From assembly GCA_964617585.1 (NCBI GenBank), contig CAZTXS010000029.1, forward strand, positions 1 to 15,994: a stretch of 15,994 nucleotides of DNA, read 5' to 3'. Positions 7,195 to 14,260 of the stretch are shown piece by piece. The DNA comes from UMGS1601 sp964617585. GTDB lineage: Bacteria; Bacillota; Clostridia; Oscillospirales; Ruminococcaceae. The translations under genes were made by a program, and so were the position numbers. The first letter of the stretch is position 1, and each line of letters opens with the position of its first letter. The notes beneath the pieces were generated by a model. It saw only the letters and a program-made list of their open reading frames with translations. It was not told the DNA's origin and did not search any database.

Positions 7195-7569
7195 TCAGTC
7201 GTCTGAATCAGTTAGGTCAACTTCACCGTTTTCGAGATCAACCATATCGCTGCCCTCAATCTCAACACAATCGTCATCATCCTCGAAAAGCTCCGCAAAA
7301 CGATCCATAAAGAGATTTCCCAGCGTGTCGAAAAGATCGTCATCGTCAACCGAAACCAAAACCTCTTCATTTTTTTCATATGTTGATTTTAAAATAACTA
7401 CTTCACCGTCGTCAGCGAGAATCGCTTCAGCGTCCGTAAGATAGGGAGTAAGCGCATAGTAAGTATCTCCTTCATATTCAAGAGAGTCCAAAAGCTCAAA
7501 CATTTGCTCTTTGCCGTCCTCATCGACCAGAGTATATAAGTCAGGCTGCATATCCATTTCATCGTTCAT
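7195..7569 (-). CDS. DUF1292 family acidic cytoplasmic protein
   Basis: A small, strongly acidic protein of 124 residues. The core, residues about 10-70 (YTLVDEDGKEQMFELLDSLE, Y-EGDTYYAL-P, then E-VVILKS), matches the DUF1292 pattern found throughout Clostridia and Bacilli. The function of the family is not established. Here the C-terminal third is an unusually dense run of Asp/Glu, ending DLTDSDD. The ATG at 7569 is preceded by AGGAGG about 7 nt upstream. In many Firmicutes DUF1292 genes sit beside ruvX and IreB-like genes; that context is absent here. It appears to be a single-gene unit with the strong promoter at 7670-7698. No clear terminator is seen before the candidate RNA promoter, so read-through is possible. 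Confidence 0.8.
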   Translation of the reverse strand: MNDEMDMQPDLYTLVDEDGKEQMFELLDSLEYEGDTYYALTPYLTDAEAILADDGEVVILKSTYEKNEEVLVSVDDDDLFDTLGNLFMDRFAELFEDDDDCVEIEGSDMVDLENGEVDLTDSDD

Positions 7570-7669
7570 AAATGTTCCTCCTAATTTTTTGACATAAATT
7601 GCATCGGTTTGTTGTTAATAAAAAAGTTATGGTGTTGATAAAAACTAATTTAAGCACCACAACACTAAT

Positions 7670-7698
7670 ATTATAATATACTCTGATGTAATTGTCAA
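7670..7698 (-). promoter_or_regulatory. Consensus sigma-A promoter of the DUF1292 gene
   Basis: Minus-strand TTGACA (plus 7693-7698), a 17-bp spacer and TATAAT (plus 7670-7675): both boxes are perfect. The leader is about 95 nt and includes a GTGTTG/CAACAC stem near 7632-7664. Confidence 0.88.
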
Positions 7699-7756
7699 GC
7701 AGATAATGTAAAAGTAATATTAAATAAGAAATTTATAAAAAAGTTGAAAAAAACTA

Positions 7757-7785
7757 TTGACATTGTATAAAAGATGTGATATATT
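7757..7785 (+). promoter_or_regulatory. Strong sigma-A promoter reading into the 7790-8360 motif array
   Basis: TTGACA at 7757-7762, a 17-bp spacer and TATATT at 7780-7785. It diverges from the DUF1292 promoter with about 60 bp between the -35 boxes. No intact long gene follows, which makes the transcript unusual. Confidence 0.8.
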
Positions 7786-7793
7786 ATAGTTGA

Positions 7794-8273
7794 AGAAAGG
7801 AAAAGATAAAATCAGAAAAGCTTATTATCTTTAAACCGGCTTCACAAATTTTAATTAAGGAGTATAAGTCCAATGAACAATTAAAGACCGAAAATAAAGG
7901 CTGGAAACTGAATTTTAATTTGAGATGGAGAGAGTCCGATGCACATTTAAAAAATTTATAATTTTCAAGCATATCAAATTATAAAGCAGGAGAATGGTCC
8001 GATGAACAGTTAAATTTCAGGTTTATTTTTCGACGTTATGATAAAATTCATAACCGTACAGTAAAAGTAAAAAAGTTTATGATTTAATTTGTGCGAAAGG
8101 GCGTGATAGGAATGTTGAAAATAACATTCAAAGCCTATCAAGACCGATTGTTGAAAATTTAGAAAGAAAGAGGCGAGTCCAATGGCAACTGAAGAATCAT
8201 CAAGGTTAAAGAGCTTAAAAATTGGCTCGGCCGATATATAGATGAAATCAAAACTCAGATTATAGATTACTGA
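7794..8273 (+). pseudogene. Stop-interrupted frame with four in-phase Ser-Asn/Asp-Glu-Gln-Leu motifs (decayed gene or mini-ORF array)
   Basis: I do not recognise a family. One frame runs from 7794 to a TGA at 8271-8273, with in-frame stops at 7959, 8085, 8160 and 8190 and no frameshift. It carries a repeated motif, KSNEQLK, ESDAHLK, WSDEQLN and ESNGN, whose TCC codons start at 7869, 7935, 7998 and 8178. All spacings are multiples of three (66, 63, 180). The end, VKELKNWLGRYIDEIKTQI, looks like a genuine helical C-terminus. The WSDEQLNF...YDK piece recalls Myb/SANT-like helix-turn-helix starts, but this is only a likeness. In the +1 frame each motif creates an ATG (7873, 7939, 8002, 8182) preceded by a GGAG-like or GAGG-like site. 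The first three are followed after two codons by TAA; the fourth runs for 20 codons. A strong promoter and a terminator-like hairpin flank it, so it is probably transcribed. Confidence 0.5.
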
Positions 8274-8323
8274 TAAAGATTTAAATTTTAATGTTTAATT
8301 TAGTCAGAGCAGATTTTTAAGCA

Positions 8324-8361
8324 GACCGATGTATTTTAAATGCATCGGTCTTATTGTATTT
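8324..8361 (+). terminator. Terminator-like hairpin after the motif array
   Basis: GACCGATG (8324-8331) pairs perfectly with CATCGGTC (8343-8350) around an 11-nt AT-rich loop, followed by TTATTGTATTT. The tail is T-rich but interrupted. The next 160 bases (8362-8520) are AT-rich and hold nothing beyond a 15-codon open frame starting at 8472, which I do not call. Confidence 0.6.
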
Positions 8362-8524
8362 AGTATTTGTCACATTTTAATGTTTTATGGAATATTATAT
8401 TTTATCAGTACGTTTAAAGATTCTTATGTGCTTAAAGTGGCATAACAATATTTTGAGAGTTGGTATTTTTATGTCCGTAGGGGAGCTTTATGCACGAATC
8501 TCTTATATGTGCTGTTAAATAAAT

Positions 8525-8562
8525 GCGGGTGAGTCGTTTAAGGCTCACCCGCTTTGATTTTT
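8525..8562. terminator. Strong hairpin terminator, downstream end of the LCP gene
   Basis: GCGGGTGAG (8525-8533) pairs perfectly with CTCACCCGC (8544-8552). On the minus strand the stem follows the LCP stop codon by about 15 nt and runs into ATTTATTT; on the plus strand it is followed by TTTGATTTTT. It can act in both directions. Confidence 0.85.
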
Positions 8563-8567
8563 ATTAA

Positions 8568-10214
8568 TTAATATCCGTAGATAGTTTTACGAAGTAGCGC
8601 AGAGTTCTTGTCAAAATCAACAACAAGTATTGACGAGCCGTCCGAACCCGTTCCGTACTCCCAGTATCTTTCGTCTGATTGGCTGTCCTCGTCACCGTAA
8701 GGCATTCTTAGCTCATATCGGTCATAGCCGAATATAAACGGAGATCTGAGCGCTAGGAAATAAAGTTCTTTTTTAGTCATATTAGTTGTGATTTCAGGAA
8801 GAACATTTTTTAGCATTTTGTTTATATCGGTCAAGCCTGCGTCTTTGATTTTATCCATAACCATATTGAGAACCTTTCTCTGCCTGTCGGTTCTTCCGAA
8901 GTCTGTGCCTGTAGTTCCGGAAATATGCCTGATTCTTGCATAGGCAAGAGCTTGGTTTCCGTTCATATGAATTGTTCCGCCCTTGGTCAGGTAGTCGGTA
9001 CCTTGATCGTTTCCGAGGTATTTGTTCTGTTCTCCCAAGGGATCGGTCATAGCTTGAGCTTCCGCTTTGGTTATTTCAATATCCAATCCTCCCAGAGCAT
9101 CGATAATGTCTATGAAAGAGAAGAAGTCTATCTGTATATAGCGGTCGATTTGGATATTGAAGTTCTGCTCTATAGTATCCATAACAAGCTCTGCTCCGCC
9201 GCTGTTATACGCAGAGTTCAGCTTGTTCTCTCCGTAGCCGGGAATTTCAACATACATATCTCTCATAAAGGAAGTCTGAATTAACTGCTTGCTTGATTTG
9301 TTTATCGAAAGCAAAATCATCGTATCGGAACGCGCGCTTTCATCTTCGGTTCTTGAATCGCTTCCTATAATCAAAATGTTTTCAACCTTGTCAGAATAAA
9401 CAACGCTGGCGGAATTTGCAACTCTGTCGCCGGTGTCGACAAGGTTCATCATTCCTATATAATGAAGAATCAGAGCTGAAACAAGCCCGAAAAGAAGCAG
9501 TAAAATTAAAATAATTATAAGAATAAGTTTCTTAAAAGAAAACCTTTTTTTATTTTTTCCTTTTTTATTACGCTTATTACGTCTGCCGTCATTATCGTAA
9601 TTATTGCGCTTTTTATGGTTATCGTTATAGCTGCTTTGTCTGTCAGACTGAGAGCGGTTTCCGCTCCGGCTTGTACCGTTGTTTCTGTAGCCGTCGTTTG
9701 CTCTCTGCCTTGAGCCTTGATTTCTGTTTTGATAGCTTCTCTGAGAATTGTTTCCGTTATATTGATTTCCGCCGTTATTATTTTGATTCCGTCTTGTGTA
9801 GCGGTCCTCGTAACCTATATCGTTTTGATTATTCATATCAGCTTGTCCGTTTCTCCCGTTTTGATTTTGATAACCGTAATTTTGGTTGTTTATATCCTCG
9901 TTATATTGATTATAAGGGTATTCGTCGTATTGATAATCATAACCGTCTTTATACTCGCCATAGTATTTGTTACTGTTTCGACGTCTGTAATTAGGATTCT
10001 GAAAAGGGTTATCTTTTTTTGTGTTTATGTTCGGATCCATATCTATGTTGATTTCTTCGTGAAAGCTTTCGGCAAATTCAGCTCCCGGTTCTTCTTCACG
10101 GGGATCTGCGTGAAAGGCTTTGTCATAATAGTCGGTGAAGCTTCCCTTGCTTCCGCCGCCCTTAAAATGATATGTTCCGTCCGAATTGAACGAATCGTTT
10201 TCATTATTTTTCAT
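8568..10214 (-). CDS. LytR-CpsA-Psr (LCP) family cell-wall polymer ligase
   Basis: LCP enzymes sit in the membrane with the catalytic domain outside and attach lipid-linked polymers such as teichoic acid or capsule to peptidoglycan. Residues 1-220 are a very long, low-complexity cytoplasmic tail rich in Asn, Gln, Tyr, Arg and Gly that ends in a Lys/Arg cluster. Residues about 229-251 are one transmembrane helix. The LCP domain follows: NILIIGSDSRTE (279-290), the ARSDTM motif (R295, D297), FMRDM (R318, D319), KLNSAYNSGG and a later YARIRH block. The usual conserved Asp and Arg residues are present. Typical LCP proteins have only 10-60 residues before the helix. The ATG at 10214 lacks a nearby ribosome binding site; AAGGAGG is 29 nt upstream behind a hairpin (see 10224-10250). 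It forms a single-gene unit. Confidence 0.9.
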   Translation of the reverse strand: MKNNENDSFNSDGTYHFKGGGSKGSFTDYYDKAFHADPREEEPGAEFAESFHEEINIDMDPNINTKKDNPFQNPNYRRRNSNKYYGEYKDGYDYQYDEYPYNQYNEDINNQNYGYQNQNGRNGQADMNNQNDIGYEDRYTRRNQNNNGGNQYNGNNSQRSYQNRNQGSRQRANDGYRNNGTSRSGNRSQSDRQSSYNDNHKKRNNYDNDGRRNKRNKKGKNKKRFSFKKLILIIILILLLLFGLVSALILHYIGMMNLVDTGDRVANSASVVYSDKVENILIIGSDSRTEDESARSDTMILLSINKSSKQLIQTSFMRDMYVEIPGYGENKLNSAYNSGGAELVMDTIEQNFNIQIDRYIQIDFFSFIDIIDALGGLDIEITKAEAQAMTDPLGEQNKYLGNDQGTDYLTKGGTIHMNGNQALAYARIRHISGTTGTDFGRTDRQRKVLNMVMDKIKDAGLTDINKMLKNVLPEITTNMTKKELYFLALRSPFIFGYDRYELRMPYGDEDSQSDERYWEYGTGSDGSSILVVDFDKNSALLRKTIYGY

Positions 10215-10223
10215 GGATTACTT

Positions 10224-10250
10224 ATATTCCAGAGGAATATTTTCCTCCTT
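10224..10250 (-). promoter_or_regulatory. Ribosome binding site separated from the start codon by a hairpin
   Basis: In minus orientation the order is AAGGAGG (plus 10244-10250), ATATTCC-TCT-GGAATAT (a perfect 7-bp stem at plus 10224-10240), 9 nt, then ATG (10212-10214). The linear spacing is 29 nt, too long for initiation. If the 17-nt hairpin folds, the effective spacing is 12 nt. No in-frame start lies closer, because a TAA is two codons before the ATG. Confidence 0.6.
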
Positions 10251-10274
10251 TCCTATGTTTTATATATTTATCTG

Positions 10275-10306
10275 CGGCAAATTCTCCGCCTTAGAAAAAT
10301 TTGCCG
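10275..10306 (-). promoter_or_regulatory. 5' leader hairpin of the LCP gene
   Basis: CGGCAAATT (10275-10283) and AATTTGCCG (10298-10306) form a perfect 9-bp stem within the about 125-nt leader of the LCP mRNA. It has no T-run, so it is a leader structure rather than a terminator. Confidence 0.5.
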
Positions 10307-10346
10307 AACACTTAAAACCTGCTTATTTTTGAATAGCATTTTACAT

Positions 10347-10375
10347 ATTATATATTCTTCGCACATAAAAGTCAA
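10347..10375 (-). promoter_or_regulatory. Sigma-A promoter of the LCP gene
   Basis: Minus-strand TTGACT (plus 10370-10375), a 17-bp spacer and TATAAT (plus 10347-10352). It lies between the LCP gene and the HAD gene, with its -35 about 14 bp from the end of the HAD gene. Confidence 0.85.
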
Positions 10376-10388
10376 ATTATCGACTTTT

Positions 10389-11039
10389 TTAAATATTTTC
10401 TAAAACTTCAATAACTTTATCCAAGCTGTCAAGCCTCTTGAACAGAAGCTTTTTTATATCCTCGTCAGGCTCGGATAAATCGGGAATCATAATAGCCTTG
10501 CAGCCTGCGTCATGAGCGGAGATTATACCGTTTGGCGAGTCCTCTAAAGCTATAGCCTCACAAGGGGAAACGTCAAGCTCCTCACAGGCCTTTAAATATA
10601 TATCAGGCTTCGGCTTTCCGTTTTCGACCATTGTTGCGCAAACAATCTTATCAAGGTATTTTTTTACTTTTATAATATCTAGATACATATTTGCACGCTT
10701 CAAATCCGTAGCTGTAGCAACCGAGGTTTTATAGCCTTTTTCCTTTAAGTAGATTAAAAGCTTGTCAAGACCTTTCTTTTTTTCTATGCCGTTTTTTAAT
10801 ATGTAATCGTTCATCAGCTTTATTCTTTTTAAACGTACCGCCTGATAGTCAAAGTCATCGCCGAATCGCTTTTTAAGCTTGGCTTCAGTGTACTTTCCGG
10901 CTAAGCTTCTTATGGAAAGCACATCTTCCTTTGTCATATTAAAGTCAAAGCTTTGGGCGGACTCTATCCAAAACCGCATAAGAAGCTTCTCTGTGTTGAT
11001 CATAAGACCGTCCATGTCAAATATAACTGCTTTTATCAT
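10389..11039 (-). CDS. HAD-superfamily phosphatase, beta-phosphoglucomutase-like
   Basis: A cytoplasmic hydrolase of the haloacid dehalogenase superfamily that removes or moves phosphate via an Asp-phosphate intermediate. Counting from an upstream ATG at 11051, motif I is FDMDG (D12 nucleophile, D14), motif II is T in SVATAT (about 113), motif III is K146 in GKPKPD and motif IV is E170-D171 in LEDSPNG. The LEDSPNGI...AGC pattern and the helical cap between motifs I and II are typical of the beta-phosphoglucomutase/YqaB/GPH group. The second ATG (11039) is chosen because GGAG lies 6 nt before it, while the first has none; this gives 216 residues. The substrate is unknown. It is monocistronic and divergent from tcdA. 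Confidence 0.85.
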   Translation of the reverse strand: MIKAVIFDMDGLMINTEKLLMRFWIESAQSFDFNMTKEDVLSIRSLAGKYTEAKLKKRFGDDFDYQAVRLKRIKLMNDYILKNGIEKKKGLDKLLIYLKEKGYKTSVATATDLKRANMYLDIIKVKKYLDKIVCATMVENGKPKPDIYLKACEELDVSPCEAIALEDSPNGIISAHDAGCKAIMIPDLSEPDEDIKKLLFKRLDSLDKVIEVLENI

Positions 11040-11066
11040 ATTTTTCTCCATAAATTTAATAATATC

Positions 11067-11095
11067 AGTATAACATAAAAGCTTTTTAAAGTCTA
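11067..11095 (-). promoter_or_regulatory. Promoter of the HAD gene
   Basis: Minus-strand TAGACT (plus 11090-11095), a 17-bp spacer and TATACT (plus 11067-11072). The leader is only about 20 nt. Confidence 0.7.
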
Positions 11096-11109
11096 TTTTT
11101 TTAATAAAG

Positions 11110-11138
11110 TTGCGGATGTCATTATTATATGCTATAAT
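11110..11138 (+). promoter_or_regulatory. Promoter of tcdA
   Basis: TTGCGG (11110-11115), a 17-bp spacer and TATAAT (11133-11138). The -35 boxes of this promoter and the divergent HAD promoter are only 14 bp apart. Confidence 0.72.
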
Positions 11139-11199
11139 GTTTAAGAAAAAAATTCATAATGAATCTATGAAAAATGGATGAAAAATTCGGAGTGTAAAA

Positions 11200-11943
11200 A
11201 TGTCTGACGGCAATATAAATCAGTTTTCAAGAAGCGAGCTTCTGCTGGGGACTGACGGGATAGAGATTTTAAAGAAAAGCAGGGCGGCTGTTTTCGGAAT
11301 AGGCGGCGTGGGCGGATTCTGCGTTGAAGCATTGGCAAGAGCAGGAGTGGGAAAGCTCGATTTAATAGACAACGACGTTATATCAGTAAGCAATATAAAC
11401 CGTCAGATTACAGCGGATCGATTTACCGTGGGAAAGCCTAAAACAGAGGTTATGAAAGAGCGTATCTCCGCCATAAATCCCGAAGCTGAGATACGAGCCT
11501 TTCAGGTGTTTTATAATTCTGAAACATCTCAGCAATTTGATTTTTCGGAATACGATTATGTTATCGACGCTATAGATACCGTAACGGGAAAGCTTCTTAT
11601 TATTGAAAATGCAGAAAAGGCGGGAGTTCCTGTAATCAGTTCAATGGGTACGGGAAATAAGCTTGATCCTACAAGGTTTGAGGTGACGGATATTTATAAG
11701 ACGTCTGTGTGTCCGCTTGCAAGGGTTATGCGGCGGGAGCTTAAGTCCAGAGGCATAAAAAAGCTTAAGGTCGTATATTCAAGGGAAGAGCCTGCCGAGT
11801 TAAAAATTCCGGACGGAAAAAGTCCTGAGAAAAAGGGGAGCGGAATAGCTCCGGGAAGCGTTTCGTTTGTTCCTTCGGTTGCGGGACTTATTATAGCGGG
11901 AGAGGTTATAAAAGATTTGATCTATGTCAATACTATTCAATAA
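11200..11943 (+). CDS. tcdA: tRNA threonylcarbamoyladenosine dehydratase
   Basis: TcdA (CsdL) is an E1-like enzyme that uses ATP to dehydrate t6A37 in tRNA to its cyclic form, which aids decoding. The ATP-binding fold shows GIGGVGG (residues 33-39), D57/D59 in LIDNDVISVSNINRQ, R68 and the VGKPK lysines (79-81), then DAID (123-126). A cysteine follows in SVCPLARVMRRE (C171). The last third, PGSVSFVPSVAGLIIAGEVI, is a standard family signature. The length of 247 residues is normal for the Firmicute form. The ATG at 11200 has GGAG 7-8 nt upstream. It is probably co-transcribed with the membrane protein 22 nt downstream. ThiF, MoeB and HesA are related alternatives, but the overall layout is TcdA. 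Confidence 0.88.
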   Translation: MSDGNINQFSRSELLLGTDGIEILKKSRAAVFGIGGVGGFCVEALARAGVGKLDLIDNDVISVSNINRQITADRFTVGKPKTEVMKERISAINPEAEIRAFQVFYNSETSQQFDFSEYDYVIDAIDTVTGKLLIIENAEKAGVPVISSMGTGNKLDPTRFEVTDIYKTSVCPLARVMRRELKSRGIKKLKVVYSREEPAELKIPDGKSPEKKGSGIAPGSVSFVPSVAGLIIAGEVIKDLIYVNTIQ

Positions 11944-11965
11944 TTATACGAGAACGGTGGTCTGA

Positions 11966-12523
11966 ATGAAAGAAAAAATACTATATACAGTTTCCAGAAT
12001 AGGTATTATGCTTATGGCTGACGTTGTTTGTTCGATACTTTCTATAACGTTAGTCACATGGATTGTAAACTTTTTTGTTTCCGGCAGCGGAGGCAGCTTC
12101 AAGGAAACTCTGTTTGAAAACGGAGGTATATGGTCTTTAGTTTCGTGGATAATGGTTTTTGTTATAATGCTGATACTTTTTGTGGACGACGGCGTGAAGC
12201 ATTCGGCTTATGAAAGCTATGATCTTGTTTCTGAAGCGATTATTTTTCTTCTGATATTCGCTGTTTATTTTATACCTGTAACGTTTATAGGGAAGACGAC
12301 AGGAAAAACAGAAACAGGCTTTAAGGGCTTTTATTTTCCGAACAAGTGGATAGCTGAAAAATTTTCTCTGGATTATGTAACCGCAACGCTTATAGGAATA
12401 TCAATTATACTTATCGTGTGTTTTATAGCCTATATAATTTCTCATGCAGTTTATATGAAAAGACATCCTGTTCTCGACTGGAGGGTTAAAAACCCGAATG
12501 AAGAATATGCTTCTAAGGATTAA
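11966..12523 (+). CDS. Four-helix membrane protein of unknown function
   Basis: I do not recognise the family. The 185-residue protein has four clear membrane helices, at about residues 12-38, 54-73, 87-108 and 137-163. Between helices 3 and 4 is a basic, Gly-rich loop that ends in FYFPNKWIAEKF, and the C-terminal tail is charged (MKRHPVLDWRVKNPNEE). There is no cleavable signal peptide and no catalytic motif that I can see. The ATG at 11966 has GGTGG about 6 nt upstream. It follows tcdA by 22 nt on the same strand and precedes a strong terminator, so the two form an operon, although no functional link is evident. Confidence 0.75.
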   Translation: MKEKILYTVSRIGIMLMADVVCSILSITLVTWIVNFFVSGSGGSFKETLFENGGIWSLVSWIMVFVIMLILFVDDGVKHSAYESYDLVSEAIIFLLIFAVYFIPVTFIGKTTGKTETGFKGFYFPNKWIAEKFSLDYVTATLIGISIILIVCFIAYIISHAVYMKRHPVLDWRVKNPNEEYASKD

Positions 12524-12539
12524 TTATCAGAAAAACAAT

Positions 12540-12588
12540 ACGGACCTGCCCGATTCTGATTTTCAGATTTCAGGCGGTCCGTTTTTGA
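12540..12588 (+). terminator. Terminator of the tcdA operon
   Basis: ACGGACC (12540-12546) pairs with GGTCCGT (12576-12582), strengthened by TGCC/GGC(G) inside, and is followed by TTTTTG. Confidence 0.88.
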
Positions 12589-12599
12589 TATGCCGATAA

Positions 12600-12636
12600 A
12601 AAAAGAGTCCGTTAGCTAAAATGACAGACTCTTTTT
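12600..12636 (-). terminator. Terminator of the D-Ala-D-Ala carboxypeptidase gene
   Basis: AAAGAGTC (12602-12609) pairs with GACTCTTT (12627-12634). Read on the minus strand it ends in a run of seven T and lies directly after the stop codon at 12640. On the plus strand it also ends in TTTTT, so it can back up the neighbouring terminator. Confidence 0.85.
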
Positions 12637-12639
12637 AAT

Positions 12640-14034
12640 TTATTCACCGTATTTATTAATGTATTCCTGTTCTTTTTTCTTATATCTTCTGTTGGCTATC
12701 GCTTTAAAGATAACAGTATACAGAATAATGACTATGATTATTACTACAAGAGCGATTTTAAAATGTTTTGATGTGAAAAATTTACTTGCAACTGCGGCTT
12801 CCGCTTTAATATTTGCTCTTTCAAGGTCGCCGGTTGCAACCAGCTTTACAGAGCCTATTGTTTCGCCTTCGTAGATTAAGTCGAGTGTTCCTAGAGTATC
12901 GCCTTTATATATAGGAGCTATAATATCTTCTTCCAATGTGATTTTGCGTTCTACCTTGCTGACGTCAATAGTGTTCAGCCATATTTTTGAAACCTCGTTA
13001 GCAGGCTTTAGAGTGATAAAATCGGCTCCTTTGCCGTACTTGACGTTTGCTTCTGTTATTTCTTCGTTCTCTTTAACGAAAACGGTATAGCTCAGATTCT
13101 CAAAAGCCCACATATAAAGACTCTTGTGATCCTTGCAGTTATACATAACGTCGTTTCCGTCTTTATCCTGAGCAGGAGCCTTCATTGAAACTATAAGATA
13201 AGTATAACCGTTTTTCGTTGCAACCGAAGCTAAGCATCTTCCCGCTTCGTCATAATATCCTGTTTTTATTCCGTTGACGTAACCGTAGTAATAATCAGAT
13301 GTTTCATCAAGCAGCACATTGGTGTTGACTATGTAAGTACCGTTTGACATAGTATAACTTTGTTTTGATGTGATTTCGGTGAAAATAGGATAGTTGTTAA
13401 TAGCATATTTGCATAGAATCGCCTGATCCCTGCAGGTGGTTACGTTTACCTTTCCGCCGAGGTCAAGACCGTGAGCGTTGTAGTACACAGTATTCTTCAT
13501 GCCTAATGCTCCTGCTTTGGAGTTCATCATCTCAACAAAGCCGTCCAAAGACCCGCCTATATTTACAGCCAGAATATTCGCCGCTTCACAAGCTGACGGA
13601 ATCATCAGAGCGCACAGCAAATCGTAATAGCTGAGCTTTTCATTCTTTTCTATCCCTGCGTTAGAAGCGTAAGTGTCTTCAAGCTCTTTAAAAGCTTCTG
13701 AGCCTGCCGAGGCTTTAGTCGTTTTTAAGCTTTCAACATCGTCTTTAAAAGCGTCAAGCACCAGAACGCAGGTCATTATTTTGGTAAGCGACGCCGGAGT
13801 ATACTGAGTATCCGAATTAATATCTATAATTGTGTTTTCCGTATCCAGGTTTTCCATATAAACCGCTTCAGATTTTATTTTGACGTCCTCAGGGGTAAAG
13901 CTGTAGGCGCTTCCCGACATTGAAAGCATACCTGTAATCACAGAAAAACCTATTGCCGCTGAGGTTAAAACCGCAATTTTGCTAAAAGCTCTGTTGCTGC
14001 GAGCATTTTTATATTTATGTAAATAAAATTTCAT
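12640..14034 (-). CDS. D-Ala-D-Ala carboxypeptidase (DacA/DacF-like, peptidase S11)
   Basis: A low-molecular-weight penicillin-binding protein that trims the terminal D-Ala from peptidoglycan stem peptides outside the cell. Residues 1-45 contain a basic region and a hydrophobic signal segment. The active-site motifs are S82-L-T-K85 (serine nucleophile) and K257-T-G259. The second motif, normally Ser-x-Asn, reads S147-A-C149, so the Asn is replaced by Cys. Residues about 340-405 fit the C-terminal beta domain. A transmembrane helix spans about 427-446, with a basic cytoplasmic tail; most relatives end in an amphipathic anchor, while this one has a full membrane helix. The ATG at 14034 has AAGGAG 12 nt upstream. 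It is a single gene with its own promoter and terminator. Confidence 0.9.
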   Translation of the reverse strand: MKFYLHKYKNARSNRAFSKIAVLTSAAIGFSVITGMLSMSGSAYSFTPEDVKIKSEAVYMENLDTENTIIDINSDTQYTPASLTKIMTCVLVLDAFKDDVESLKTTKASAGSEAFKELEDTYASNAGIEKNEKLSYYDLLCALMIPSACEAANILAVNIGGSLDGFVEMMNSKAGALGMKNTVYYNAHGLDLGGKVNVTTCRDQAILCKYAINNYPIFTEITSKQSYTMSNGTYIVNTNVLLDETSDYYYGYVNGIKTGYYDEAGRCLASVATKNGYTYLIVSMKAPAQDKDGNDVMYNCKDHKSLYMWAFENLSYTVFVKENEEITEANVKYGKGADFITLKPANEVSKIWLNTIDVSKVERKITLEEDIIAPIYKGDTLGTLDLIYEGETIGSVKLVATGDLERANIKAEAAVASKFFTSKHFKIALVVIIIVIILYTVIFKAIANRRYKKKEQEYINKYGE

Positions 14035-14089
14035 AATTAAATTCCGCTCCTTCCAAAATCACTCAGATTACTATTCTAAAACATAAAAA

Positions 14090-14131
14090 CGGCAGTAAGT
14101 TACAATTAATTCTTTAATATTAAAACTGCCG
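14090..14131 (-). promoter_or_regulatory. Leader hairpin of the carboxypeptidase gene
   Basis: CGGCAGT (14090-14096) and ACTGCCG (14125-14131) form a perfect 7-bp stem with a 28-nt AT-rich loop, within the expected leader of about 140 nt. No T-run follows on the minus strand beyond a short TTTTTAT, so it could be a weak attenuator. Confidence 0.4.
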
Positions 14132-14179
14132 ATAGCTTTATTAAAATATATGTGCATATTCATTCTTTTTGACTAAATT

Positions 14180-14208
14180 ATTATAACAAATATCACACGG
14201 TTTGAAAA
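14180..14208 (-). promoter_or_regulatory. Promoter of the carboxypeptidase gene
   Basis: Minus-strand TTTTCA (plus 14203-14208), a 17-bp spacer and a perfect TATAAT (plus 14180-14185). Confidence 0.6.
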
Positions 14209-14260
14209 GGGGATTTTTAAAAATTTATTTTAATTTCTTATTGAAACTTCTGGAATTTAA

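Noticed and set aside
7784..7972. Minus-strand frame of 62 codons opposite the motif array
   Set aside because: No ribosome binding site, no family likeness, and it is antisense to a strong plus-strand promoter. It is open because the plus strand is AT-rich.
7873..8013. Start-stop uORFs or leader peptides for an attenuator
   Set aside because: No downstream gene is controlled on this strand before the terminator-like hairpin at 8324, so classic attenuation is not supported. The array is reported as a finding instead.
8472..8519. 15-codon plus-strand frame starting MSVGELYARISYMCC
   Set aside because: It has no clear ribosome binding site or promoter of its own and ends next to the terminator at 8525. 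It is too short to support alone.
9717..10403. Long plus-strand frame of 228 codons antisense to the LCP gene
   Set aside because: Its Ile/Val-rich sequence mirrors the Asn/Tyr/Asp-rich codons of the LCP tail on the other strand. There is no ribosome binding site, and the LCP domain motifs prove the minus strand is coding.
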